Positions 37,280 through 45,964 of a DNA stretch of 64,000 bases are shown here, in pieces. A program made the position numbers and the translations under genes. How positions within the stretch are numbered: position 1 is the first letter of the stretch; the number at the start of each line of letters is the position of its first letter. The notes beneath the pieces were generated by a model. It saw only the letters and a program-made list of their open reading frames with translations, searched no databases and was not told where the DNA came from. Origin of the DNA: Thermaurantimonas sp046295455 (GTDB lineage: Bacteria > Bacteroidota > Bacteroidia > Flavobacteriales > Schleiferiaceae); assembly GCA_046295455.1 (NCBI GenBank), contig JBKBNI010000005.1:62001-126000 (forward strand), given 5' to 3'.

Positions 37280-38122
37280 TCAAAATTTCACCTGAACGGA
37301 CAATCTCCCATAGTGAAATGGATCTAAGGAAATAGATAATCTTTGATTATTCGTGTTTTTGGCGTGAAGTTGCGGAATGACATATCCTAAGGCGTACCCA
37401 ATCGCGGAACCCACTATCACATCTGTAAGATGGTGCACTCCGGAGCGATATCGCAAAAATCCCGCTGATAACGCAGCTGCATAGGTCGTATATTTCAAAA
37501 CAGAATACAAAATACCTTTAGGTAAAAATGCCAAATAACATGCATGAATAAATCCTGCTGCAGAAAAGGCCATAGCCGCGTGTCCGGATGGGAATGAATT
37601 TAGACTTTGAATACCCTTATACTCTGATATATTGTAATCATTTGAATACATGACAGGTCGGGGCCTACGCGTCAGAAGTTTCAATGTCTGAATGGTCAGA
37701 TAAGTAGTCATATATGTCTCAAGACCGATGACTCCGAGAGTGAATAATTCACCTCCCGATTGGCAGAGGGGTGCCAGCAGTAATGGCAGAGAAATGGCAG
37801 ATAGCATCATATAATGGCTTGCCCTCTCAACGGAATGGTTAAATGGCTGATAGGTAACTCTGTCAATAAAAAAAAGACGGTCTTTATCCAGCAAAAGAAT
37901 TTGCTCTGGTTCCGGCACTTGTAGAGATCCCCTCAAAACCGAATTTGAACCTGCCAAAGCTACATTTCCAATAAGTATTGAAAACTCTGTCTGTGGACTT
38001 AATCGGAATGGAAACTGCCTCTCCTGGCCAAAGCCACCGGTGATGGATAATAGCAAAAGTAGAATGATTCGTTTAACCCCTTTCACATTCCAACTGTTTG
38101 GCAGCCTCAACAAGCTTTTCAT
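37280..38122 (-). CDS. PAP2-family membrane phosphatase
   Basis: A 280-residue lipid-phosphate phosphatase. The three-part signature is complete: Lys148 to 'RRPRP' (152-156), 'SFPSGHAA' (177-183) and 'RYRSGVHHLTD' (224-234). Hydrophobic segments flank it. Typical substrates are undecaprenyl or phosphatidylglycerol phosphates. The ATG at 38122 overlaps the DUF3109 gene by 50 bases; a GTG at 38086 would give a neater signal peptide and a 14-base overlap, so the start is uncertain. Co-transcribed with the upstream DUF3109 gene. Confidence 0.9.
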   Translation of the reverse strand: MKSLLRLPNSWNVKGVKRIILLLLLSITGGFGQERQFPFRLSPQTEFSILIGNVALAGSNSVLRGSLQVPEPEQILLLDKDRLFFIDRVTYQPFNHSVERASHYMMLSAISLPLLLAPLCQSGGELFTLGVIGLETYMTTYLTIQTLKLLTRRPRPVMYSNDYNISEYKGIQSLNSFPSGHAAMAFSAAGFIHACYLAFLPKGILYSVLKYTTYAAALSAGFLRYRSGVHHLTDVIVGSAIGYALGYVIPQLHAKNTNNQRLSISLDPFHYGRLSVQVKF

Positions 38123-38660
38123 ACCATTCAGAACCGTATTTTCTTATCAATGCATTTTTTAGGAATGAATAGACCGGTACCTTAAGCTGAGTGCCCAATT
38201 CGCAGGCGGGGTCACAAATTTCCCAGCGGTGATAATTTACAGCATCAAAATTTTTGTAGGTGGTAATCCGGATCGGGTAGAGGTGACAGGAAATAGGTTT
38301 TTGAAATGATGTGGCACCAGCTGACCATGCGCGTTCGATACCGCATTTTGCCGTGCCATCTGCTTCAAAAACTACATAGGCACATTCCTTATTGTTAACC
38401 AGTGGAGTCACTGCTTCCCCATCACGAGGATCTTTTACCCAAGTACCTTGTGCTTCAATGGCTTCAATTCCTTCTTTTCGAAGGTAAGGTTTGATTTTTC
38501 TATATTGCGTTTCCAATATGTGCGTTTCCTCTGGATCCAATGGTGCACCTGCGTCACCTTTTACACAGCAGGCACCTTTACATCTGGAAAGATTACAGAC
38601 AAAATCGCGTGTCATCACATCCTCGGCTACAATGGCTCTATCAATTTCGACTGCAAACAT
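38073..38660 (-). CDS. DUF3109-family cysteine-rich protein
   Basis: A 195-residue protein of DUF3109, widespread in Bacteroidota with unknown function. It has 'FVCNLSRCKGACCVKGDAGAPL' (short form 'CKGACCVKGD') near residue 21, then single cysteines in 'NNKECAY', 'AKCGIERA', 'ISCHLYPIR' and 'EICDPACELG'. The pattern of eight or more Cys suggests bound metal or an iron-sulfur cluster, as in the related zinc/iron-chelating YkgJ group. It overlaps the PAP2 gene downstream. Confidence 0.85.
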   Translation of the reverse strand: MFAVEIDRAIVAEDVMTRDFVCNLSRCKGACCVKGDAGAPLDPEETHILETQYRKIKPYLRKEGIEAIEAQGTWVKDPRDGEAVTPLVNNKECAYVVFEADGTAKCGIERAWSAGATSFQKPISCHLYPIRITTYKNFDAVNYHRWEICDPACELGTQLKVPVYSFLKNALIRKYGSEWYEKLVEAAKQLECERG

Positions 38661-38768
38661 TTTGATAATTTTCCATGGCTAAATAACACCAGAATTATTT
38701 TGCACTTTATAAAAGGTTTATTACCCATCGCAATTAAGCTGTGTTAAGCTAAAGCGGTAAATTCATCT

Positions 38769-38776
38769 TACATTTG
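38769..38776 (+). promoter_or_regulatory. -7 promoter element for the ACMSD gene
   Basis: TACATTTG is an exact TAnnTTTG box about 30 bases before the ATG at 38807; no clear -33 element. Confidence 0.4.
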
Positions 38777-38806
38777 ACCGGATCTATCTACATTTATTGA
38801 AATCAG

Positions 38807-39859
38807 ATGTGCTCCCATCATCAACATATCTTCTCAATAGACATTCATACCCATATTCTTCCCAAACACATCCCTGATTTTAAAAAAAAGTTTGGCTATG
38901 GAGGATTTATTTTTTTAGAACATCACGCTCCATGCCGTGCCAGGATGATGCAGGACGGTAAATTTTTTCGTGAGATCGAGGACAATTGTTGGGATGCAGC
39001 CACCCGTCTAAAGGAATGTGGAGTGCATCATGTAGATGTGCAGGTGCTTAGCACTGTACCGGTAATGTTTAGCTACTGGGCCAAGCCAGAACACTGCTTG
39101 TACATATCAAGGTTTCTGAACGATCACATAGCAGAGGTCGTACACCGATATCCCAGGAGATTTGTAGGCCTGGGTACAGTGCCTTTGCAGGATACGGATT
39201 TGGCTATCTCTGAACTCGAGCGCTGCAAATCCATTGGATTGAACGGTGTAGAAATCGGCACCCACGTCAATGATATGAATCTAGACGCCCCCCAATTATT
39301 CCCCTTTTTTGAGGCGTGTCAGGATTTGAATATGGCTGTCTTTGTCCATCCCTGGGATATGATGGGGAAAGAAAAAATGCCTAAATATTGGCTTCCGTGG
39401 CTTGTAGGTATGCCGGCAGAGAGCACTTTAGCTATTTGCTCTCTCATATTTGGAGGAGTATTTGAGCGGCTGCCAAATCTCCGGGTAGCCATCGCTCATG
39501 GTGGAGGATCTTTTGCCGCCACGTTTGGGAGGATTGCCCATGGATTTGACGTGCGACCGGACCTTTGTGCCATCGACAATCCTTTTCATCCCAGCAAGTA
39601 TTTGGGAAAGTTTTGGGTAGACAGTCTGGTACACGATATCAACATGTTGGAATTTATCATCAAAATGTTTGGTGCGGATCGGGTGGCATTAGGTACCGAC
39701 TATCCATTTCCGCTCGGTGAGCATCGCCCGGGTGAATTGATACACCAGTTGACCGACGATCGGGAACTCAAAGAAAAACTGCTCCACGGCGCGGCACTGC
39801 AGTGGCTTGATCTGAGCATCAAGCACTTTCAGACGGAGCCGAAGCGAATGAGAATCTGA
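38807..39859 (+). CDS. 2-amino-3-carboxymuconate-6-semialdehyde decarboxylase (ACMSD)
   Basis: A 350-residue zinc amidohydrolase-fold decarboxylase. It diverts the tryptophan-kynurenine intermediate ACMS away from quinolinate and NAD towards glutaryl-CoA or picolinate. The match to characterised ACMSD is close along the whole length: 'IDIHTHILPK' (His14, His16), 'FGYGGF', 'NCWD', 'VQVLSTVPVMFSYWAKPE', 'RRFVGLGTVPLQ', 'FVHPWDMMG', 'KYWLPWLVGMPAEST', 'AHGGGSF' and 'LGTDYPFPLGE' (metal-binding Asp). No other kynurenine-pathway gene is in the window. Its 3' end overlaps the convergent biotin-carrier gene by 31 bases. Confidence 0.94.
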   Translation: MCSHHQHIFSIDIHTHILPKHIPDFKKKFGYGGFIFLEHHAPCRARMMQDGKFFREIEDNCWDAATRLKECGVHHVDVQVLSTVPVMFSYWAKPEHCLYISRFLNDHIAEVVHRYPRRFVGLGTVPLQDTDLAISELERCKSIGLNGVEIGTHVNDMNLDAPQLFPFFEACQDLNMAVFVHPWDMMGKEKMPKYWLPWLVGMPAESTLAICSLIFGGVFERLPNLRVAIAHGGGSFAATFGRIAHGFDVRPDLCAIDNPFHPSKYLGKFWVDSLVHDINMLEFIIKMFGADRVALGTDYPFPLGEHRPGELIHQLTDDRELKEKLLHGAALQWLDLSIKHFQTEPKRMRI

Positions 39860-40338
39860 TTTTTTTCTACGGCATCTCCTTTTTTAATAAGAATAGAGGA
39901 TATTCTGACATCTGCATGAGCTTTTATGACATTTTCCATCTTCATTGCCTCCAGTGCGAGTAGGGGTGTACCTTTTGATACCATATCACCCTCTGATACC
40001 AGCACACGTGTGACCAGCCCCGGCATTGGAGCCTTCAAATCAGCCATTTTCGACGGAACACTGCTGCCAATGCCCATTTTTTTCAGCAGCAATTCCTGCT
40101 CGCTTGTAATTTCCAGCTCTACAGGCTTTCCATTTACGATCAGCTTTGCATGTCCGCTTTCAGGTATTGAAAATGGCTTCAATATCTTGTATTTTTTACC
40201 TTTATGATGCACGATGTACTCTCCTTCACGTATCTCATGAAGGTTTATTTCATAATTTTCACCATTGATCTCGCCTTTATGGCGGTTGTTTTTTCCGGGC
40301 TTAATGTCGAATACCCTCTCTCCGTATTTTATTTGCAT
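39829..40338 (-). CDS. Biotin carboxyl carrier protein of an acyl-CoA carboxylase
   Basis: A 169-residue biotinyl-domain protein. The C-terminal lipoyl/biotinyl fold (residues 95-169) holds 'APMPGLVTRVLVSEGDMVSKG' (short form 'GLVTRVLVSEGD') and the biotin-acceptor 'ALEAMKMEN' with Lys133. The N-terminal 90 residues are a beta-rich domain like the one that precedes the carrier domain in Bacteroidota acetyl/propionyl-CoA carboxylases. The carboxylase and carboxyltransferase subunits are not adjacent. Convergent with ACMSD, overlapping it by 31 bases. Confidence 0.92.
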   Translation of the reverse strand: MQIKYGERVFDIKPGKNNRHKGEINGENYEINLHEIREGEYIVHHKGKKYKILKPFSIPESGHAKLIVNGKPVELEITSEQELLLKKMGIGSSVPSKMADLKAPMPGLVTRVLVSEGDMVSKGTPLLALEAMKMENVIKAHADVRISSILIKKGDAVEKNQILIRFGSV

Positions 40339-40363
40339 AAAACTACCGCTATTTGATATCAGC

Positions 40364-40371
40364 CAAAGGTA
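40364..40371 (-). promoter_or_regulatory. -7 promoter element for the biotin carrier gene
   Basis: On the minus strand TACCTTTG, an exact TAnnTTTG box, would give a leader of about 19 bases before the ATG at 40338. Confidence 0.45.
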
Positions 40372-40399
40372 ATCAGATTTCCAATTTTATAGCTTTCGC

Positions 40400-42565
40400 A
40401 TGAAGGTGTGGTTGTATTTGTTTAAAGTGTCATTTATATTTTATCTCGCTCATGGACATGCACAAAACACGCATACAATTGAAGTTAATTTTGATTTTAA
40501 CTTCACTCAAAACACGGTAAAAATCCAGTATTTGATTTCTCCTCCCGATTCAAAAGAATTCTTTGAATATGACTTCAGGCCGTACAACATTCAGGACTTC
40601 AGATTATTTGTATTAAAACCAAGAGAATCAGCGTCATATACATCAAAGGACGGAAGACTCGGGATTCAACACTCAGGAAATATTCATCACAAATATCAGT
40701 TTTACTGCGAAGTTGCACTTGACCAGTTGATCACAGACCAACTCCTTATTTTCACCTCCCGAGGCTATGAATTAAAGTATTCTGAAGAAAATTCGGATAA
40801 ACTCTTCCCAAAACCAGTCAAGGGGAATCCCCAGCATCGGATGTCGGTATGCTCTGATTTAAAAATGTCACCCTCAGGCAAATCATTTGTTTTATTTACT
40901 GATTCAAAAAGACAACGGGATTGCATTTTTAAGGACGGACTAACGATGCAGGACCTCAGATCAATCGTTATTTCGTTCTCAAGGCCAGCTGCAATCGCCT
41001 CCGCTGCACCGGCTGACCGGACTAAACCGCCATCAGGTGAAAACATCGAAAAATCCAAAGCAGAAAAGCCAATCGATTACAGAAAATTATTCACCGAAAA
41101 CCCTCCGTGTAAAGTACGTACACCATTGGCCTATCAAAATAATTGCAGGGTGGATTCGGCGGTCGTTCCAACGGATTTTTACCCGCCGTTTAATACCTAT
41201 TATTATCTCACTGCCAGGTCTTTGGATCCAGATTTGTTCTGTATTAAGTCTGCATTGATTTTGTGTGAAGGACAGAATTGGGATATTCTGGAATTTTTGA
41301 ACGCCTACGAATTGGTCATCGAACTTTTGAAAGACAATAACAAACAGATTGCTCAACTCACATTGCGAAATGTAGTCGATAATCATACAAAAAATTCTGG
41401 ATACATCAATGCCACACGATTGTATTATACAGGCTTGATTTACAATTTATATTTCCACAATGGACCCAATGCCATTAAAAAATTGGTACAAACTTATGTG
41501 TCTCAGTATGGTGAGAAGAATGTATTTGATGCCATTAGAGACCTGAATCTTTTCACTGAATTTGAAAAGCCTCAACTTCCAATACGTACTCAAACGCCCC
41601 TTTCAATACGCTACGAACTGAACTACCATGCTTCGTCCGGCGGATATCGGATACATTTTGCAGACTCTGCCGGTGTGTTGAAGCCTGGAACAAAACTAAC
41701 CTGGATCATATACCTAAAAAATCAAAAGATTGATACGGTAACGACCGCCACCACCGGCAGCCAACACACCATTTTTGACATTTCATCTGACTCTGAGATT
41801 TTATTTATATATCCCCAATGGGAAGAGAACCTTATGATTCCGACCATAGAGAAACGACCTGATTATCAAGCAATATTGGAGCTCAACTACGGATATACAC
41901 CCCTCAATAGATATCGGGCCTTTCGAACAATGATCTCTACCGGAAATCCGAATTTGCTGGCTACAGCGGTTTCACTGGTACTCGACGACAGCCTCCCTCA
42001 GATACAAAGTATTGGATATGAAAGACTGGATGAGGTTCCTGAATATCAGGTTCAGAAAGTGAAGGATGGATTGCTACGCAGCCTGGCAGTTTCTGACGCG
42101 TTTACACGACCTACAGCTTACCGTAATGCTGAGCGATTACATCTGAAGGTCCAAAGACCGGTGATCAGCAACCAGAGTAAATCTAATCTTTATGCAGATT
42201 TGCAGGTGCTTAAGCAGTTTGAAGGCCTAAAGGCAATTGACCTTGCTATTGAAAGTTTTATTGAAGGAAATAGCGATGAAGGATTGATCTGGTTTTTAGC
42301 TGAGAATGCCGAAACAGAAGTCATAGACCTAATGCTCACTTTCGAATATGGTTCCGATCTCCGCGATGTGTTGAAACGAATCCTGGTTGTATCACAAGCA
42401 TACGCACTTGCTTCACATGCACGTAGAGGAGCTAACCTTCCCGATGCAGATGAGCTATCTAGGCGATTGCGTTCGGCCGGCTATGGAGAAGAAATAATTA
42501 AATTTATACTTGCCAACCTGGAAGTGAGCATACAACTTTTTAAAGCATCTTTCACCAATCGATAA
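40400..42565 (+). CDS. Large secreted protein of unknown function, possibly a degenerate M1-peptidase-like fold
   Basis: A 721-residue exported protein with a signal peptide ending near 'GHAQN' (residue 22). Residues 25-195 are beta-rich, 235-370 helical, 400-490 beta-rich again ('GTKLTWIIYLKNQKIDTV'), and 500-721 helical. This beta-helix-beta-helix order, and 'INATRLYYTGLIYNLYFH' around residue 335, resemble the domain order of gluzincin M1 aminopeptidases. However there is no HExxH zinc motif anywhere, so a catalytic role is not supported. The resemblance is weak and by eye. Residues about 205-225 are a Pro/Ala/Lys-rich linker. Confidence 0.7.
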   Translation: MKVWLYLFKVSFIFYLAHGHAQNTHTIEVNFDFNFTQNTVKIQYLISPPDSKEFFEYDFRPYNIQDFRLFVLKPRESASYTSKDGRLGIQHSGNIHHKYQFYCEVALDQLITDQLLIFTSRGYELKYSEENSDKLFPKPVKGNPQHRMSVCSDLKMSPSGKSFVLFTDSKRQRDCIFKDGLTMQDLRSIVISFSRPAAIASAAPADRTKPPSGENIEKSKAEKPIDYRKLFTENPPCKVRTPLAYQNNCRVDSAVVPTDFYPPFNTYYYLTARSLDPDLFCIKSALILCEGQNWDILEFLNAYELVIELLKDNNKQIAQLTLRNVVDNHTKNSGYINATRLYYTGLIYNLYFHNGPNAIKKLVQTYVSQYGEKNVFDAIRDLNLFTEFEKPQLPIRTQTPLSIRYELNYHASSGGYRIHFADSAGVLKPGTKLTWIIYLKNQKIDTVTTATTGSQHTIFDISSDSEILFIYPQWEENLMIPTIEKRPDYQAILELNYGYTPLNRYRAFRTMISTGNPNLLATAVSLVLDDSLPQIQSIGYERLDEVPEYQVQKVKDGLLRSLAVSDAFTRPTAYRNAERLHLKVQRPVISNQSKSNLYADLQVLKQFEGLKAIDLAIESFIEGNSDEGLIWFLAENAETEVIDLMLTFEYGSDLRDVLKRILVVSQAYALASHARRGANLPDADELSRRLRSAGYGEEIIKFILANLEVSIQLFKASFTNR

Positions 42566-42619
42566 ACATTATATTCGGTTTTTTGTCGACTAATTCATGT
42601 ATTTCAAACGTTTAGCTAA

Positions 42620-43936
42620 ATGGACCTTTTAATTCGATTAAGCCAATTTGTTCTGAGTCTTTCTATCCTGATAATCTTACATGAATTAGGTCATTTTATC
42701 CCGGCAAAACTTTTTAAAACCCGTGTAGAAAAATTTTATCTTTTTTTCAATCCGTGGTTTTCTCTCTTCAAAAAAAAGATCGGAGAGACCGAATATGGCA
42801 TCGGTTGGCTGCCACTTGGAGGCTATGTCAAGATTTCGGGAATGATCGATGAGAGTATGGATACAGAACAGATGAAAAAACCTCCTCAACCCTTTGAATT
42901 TCGTTCAAAACCGGCTTGGCAAAGATTGATAATTATGATTGGTGGAGTGACTGTCAACGTATTGCTCGCCATAATTATCTATATGGGTATGCTGATGTAC
43001 TACGGAGAAGAGTATATCCCAACCCAAAATGTGACATATGGAATTGTAACCGATAGTATTGGTGAGGCTATTGGGTTCAGAAACGGTGATAAAATTCTGT
43101 CGGTCAATGGCAAGTATCCCGAACGCTTCCATCAGGTACCACTTGAAATCCTGCTATCTGGCGGGGGATATGTCGAAGTAGAGCGCGACGGTAAGCCGGT
43201 GAGGATCACCATTACCGAAGAGAAAATTTCAGATATTATTCGATCCAAAAGCACATTGATAGGACTTAGAATTCCCTATTATATTGGTGGGTTTGTAGAA
43301 GGTAGTGAAGCAAAAAAAGCAGGATTGAAGGAGGGAGATCGACTGGTGGGAATCAATGATTTACAGATACAATTTTTTGATCAATACCTCGCCGAAATTC
43401 CAAAATACAAAGGTGACTCAATCTTGTTGAGGGTAAATAGAGAAGGTCAGATCATCTCCATCCCCGTCTTTGTGCCTGAGAGTGGCAAGATAGGAGTATA
43501 TGCCCAAAATCCGTCTGATTTTTTTGAGACCAAAGTCATCAAATATGGCTTTGTAGAAAGCATAGGTGCCGCCTTTTCTAAATCTGCCACGATGCTCACG
43601 GATTACATCCGCCAATTTAAAATCATATTTAACCCTAAAACAGAAGCCTATAAAGAAGTTGGGGGATTTATTATGATTGCAAAGCAATTTGACACCCAAT
43701 GGAACTGGGAGAAGTTCTGGTCGTTTACAGCCTTTCTGTCCATTATGCTAGCTTTTTTAAATATTTTGCCGATTCCGGCATTAGATGGTGGCCATGTTGT
43801 ATTTCTGCTTTGGGAAATTTTTACTGGTAAGCCAGCCTCCCAGAAGGTATTGGAATACGCTCAAATTGTGGGCTTTGTCTTACTTCTTGGACTTCTGATT
43901 TTAGCAAACTCTAATGATATTATAAAGCTTTTCTGA
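42620..43936 (+). CDS. rseP: Site-2 intramembrane zinc metalloprotease RseP (M50)
   Basis: A 438-residue inner-membrane protease that cleaves anti-sigma factors and signal-peptide remnants. 'IILHELGHFIPAK' has the zinc motif HELGH at residues 21-25. The second zinc-ligand region 'LNILPIPALDGGHVVF' lies near residue 385. Two PDZ domains lie between ('SIGEAIGFRNGDKILSVNG' and 'SEAKKAGLKEGDRLVGINDL', each given in part). Four membrane segments are visible. In this phylum it is usually linked to envelope stress signalling. The upstream unknown secreted protein ends 54 bases before it. Confidence 0.96.
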   Translation: MDLLIRLSQFVLSLSILIILHELGHFIPAKLFKTRVEKFYLFFNPWFSLFKKKIGETEYGIGWLPLGGYVKISGMIDESMDTEQMKKPPQPFEFRSKPAWQRLIIMIGGVTVNVLLAIIIYMGMLMYYGEEYIPTQNVTYGIVTDSIGEAIGFRNGDKILSVNGKYPERFHQVPLEILLSGGGYVEVERDGKPVRITITEEKISDIIRSKSTLIGLRIPYYIGGFVEGSEAKKAGLKEGDRLVGINDLQIQFFDQYLAEIPKYKGDSILLRVNREGQIISIPVFVPESGKIGVYAQNPSDFFETKVIKYGFVESIGAAFSKSATMLTDYIRQFKIIFNPKTEAYKEVGGFIMIAKQFDTQWNWEKFWSFTAFLSIMLAFLNILPIPALDGGHVVFLLWEIFTGKPASQKVLEYAQIVGFVLLLGLLILANSNDIIKLF

Positions 43937-44022
43937 TTTCCAAATATCATTTCTTCGTTTGACGAAAATCATTCTATTCACAATTTAATTATCATTCATT
44001 TGCTATCCATCCAGATGGAGTA

Positions 44023-44691
44023 ATGAAGGACAAAGAAATATTTCTTAAAGATTTTTTTCATTATCACTTACCCGAAGGTTCATTGAGCCTTTTAGAGTAT
44101 TTTATAAGGTATGGTGAGTTTCGAAATTTCAAGCTAGGAGATCATATATTGCACAAAGGAGATCCCTCCAATATTTTTTATTGGCTTATTAAAGGTGGAG
44201 TAAAAAGCTATCGAAACGGCGAGTTAATTCTTCAGAGGGTTGGTGATTTTATAGGATTGCAAGCCGCCATCCAGGAGATGAATGTGATGTACGATTATAT
44301 CTGTATATCAGACCAAGTTGTAGCATTGGAGCTGCCCACCAATGAACTATTTAAACTTCTATCCAATGAACCTCAGGCAATATTTCCAATGATGCAGGTT
44401 CTCTTCAAAAAAGCAGAGATGATCGAGAACAATGGAGTACAGATCATGCAGTCTGACTCCGAAGGTAGGCTTCTTCAGGTCATCAGGTATTTGATTTTTA
44501 AATTTGGACTGTCTGAAGACAGTAATATTCCTGTAGAGCTCACCAGCGATGATCTGGCGCTTCTAAGCGGGTCATCCCGTACATCTACCTATCGGTGGCT
44601 TAAAAATTTTGAAGAAAAGGGACTTATCAAACGAAATGGCAATAGAATTAAACTCCTGAATAAGAATCTTTTTCAAAGGACAGCTGTTTAA
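44023..44691 (+). CDS. Crp/Fnr-family transcriptional regulator
   Basis: A 222-residue regulator. The N-terminal cyclic-nucleotide-binding-like barrel has 'GDHILHKGDPSNIFYWLIKGGV' (short form 'HKGDPSNIFYWLIKGG'). The C-terminal winged helix reads 'LTSDDLALLSGSSRTSTYRWLKNFEEKG' (short form 'LSGSSRTSTYRWLKNF'), the Crp recognition-helix pattern. No Fnr-type Cys cluster is present, so oxygen sensing through an iron-sulfur cluster is unlikely. Ligand and targets are unknown. It stands alone between rseP and purM. Confidence 0.9.
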   Translation: MKDKEIFLKDFFHYHLPEGSLSLLEYFIRYGEFRNFKLGDHILHKGDPSNIFYWLIKGGVKSYRNGELILQRVGDFIGLQAAIQEMNVMYDYICISDQVVALELPTNELFKLLSNEPQAIFPMMQVLFKKAEMIENNGVQIMQSDSEGRLLQVIRYLIFKFGLSEDSNIPVELTSDDLALLSGSSRTSTYRWLKNFEEKGLIKRNGNRIKLLNKNLFQRTAV

Positions 44692-44770
44692 AAATTTTCA
44701 AGGATAAGGTATTCCTCTTGGCCGAGTTGTCTGGCGTACGCTCTGGGAAGATTGGTGTATTTTTGCACAC

Positions 44771-45952
44771 ATGTTTTCAAAAGATTCCGCGCATTATCTC
44801 AAAAGAGGGGTCTCAGCCCGAAAAGACGATGTGCATGACGCAATTAAAAGTTCTGATAAGGGTCTCTTTCCCAAAGCTTTTTGCAAGATTATACCGGATT
44901 ACCTATCCGGTGATCCCGGGTATTGTCTGGCCATGCATGCAGATGGTGCCGGCACAAAATCATCCCTTGCATATGCATACTGGAAAGAGACTGGAAATCT
45001 CGAAGTCTGGAAAGGAGTAGCCCAAGACGCATTGGTCATGAATATTGATGACCTTCTTTGTGTAGGATCTACAGGGCCATTTTTGATTAGTAGTACCATC
45101 GGTCGTAATAAACATCTCATACCGGCCGAGGTGATCCGAACCATAATTGAAGCAAATGAAGAGTTCTGCTTATTACTCAGAAATCATGGCATCGACGCAT
45201 ATATGACCGGGGGGGAGACAGCCGACATAGGTGACCTGGTGCGCACTATCGTGGTAGATTCGACCGTCATTACTCGTATCAGGCGTACGGAGGTCGTTGA
45301 CAATTCAAAAATTCGCCCCGGCGACGTAATTGTAGGCCTGGCATCTTTCGGCAAGACGACTTACGAAGATACTTACAACTCCGGAATTGGAAGCAATGGT
45401 CTTACCGCAGCGAGACATGACCTCTTTTCCAAATCTGTGGGAAGAAAATATCCTGAAACATATGATCACGGCCTCAACGAAGAGGTCATCTACACCGGTA
45501 GGTACAATCTCACTGATGCCATTCCCGAGGTGCCTTTGGACGCAGGCCGGGCCTTACTCAGTCCGACCCGTACATATGCCCCTGTGATTAAAGAAATATT
45601 TGCTGAACTCAAACATTTGATCCACGGCATGGTACACTGCAGTGGCGGAGGGCAAACTAAGGTTTTGCATTTTGTTGAAAGCGTCCACATCGTCAAGGAT
45701 AATCTTTTCAACGTTCCTCCACTATTCAAAGAACTGCAAACCCTATCAAACATCCCTTGGAACGAAATATACACCATCTATAATATGGGGCATCGGATGG
45801 AAATCTATTGCGCACCGGAAGCTGCAGACCAAATAATTGAAATAGCAGGTCGATTCAATCTGGAGGCCAGAAAAGTAGGCCGGGTCGAACCAACTGAAGA
45901 AAGCAAAAAACTTACAATCAAAAGCCCATTTGGCATATTTGAGTACAGATAA
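44771..45952 (+). CDS. purM: Phosphoribosylformylglycinamidine cyclo-ligase (AIR synthetase)
   Basis: A 393-residue enzyme of purine synthesis that closes FGAM to AIR using ATP. 'YLKRGVSARKDDVHDAI', 'AMHADGAGTKSSLAYAYW', 'MNIDDLLCVGSTGPFLISST', 'AYMTGGETADIGDLVRT' and 'GMVHCSGGGQTKVL' fit the PurM/PurL superfamily, in the longer form usual in Bacteroidota. It heads a same-strand run with prfA and pyrF (12 and 10 bases apart). Confidence 0.95.
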   Translation: MFSKDSAHYLKRGVSARKDDVHDAIKSSDKGLFPKAFCKIIPDYLSGDPGYCLAMHADGAGTKSSLAYAYWKETGNLEVWKGVAQDALVMNIDDLLCVGSTGPFLISSTIGRNKHLIPAEVIRTIIEANEEFCLLLRNHGIDAYMTGGETADIGDLVRTIVVDSTVITRIRRTEVVDNSKIRPGDVIVGLASFGKTTYEDTYNSGIGSNGLTAARHDLFSKSVGRKYPETYDHGLNEEVIYTGRYNLTDAIPEVPLDAGRALLSPTRTYAPVIKEIFAELKHLIHGMVHCSGGGQTKVLHFVESVHIVKDNLFNVPPLFKELQTLSNIPWNEIYTIYNMGHRMEIYCAPEAADQIIEIAGRFNLEARKVGRVEPTEESKKLTIKSPFGIFEYR

Positions 45953-45964
45953 GAAGGTGTTAAG

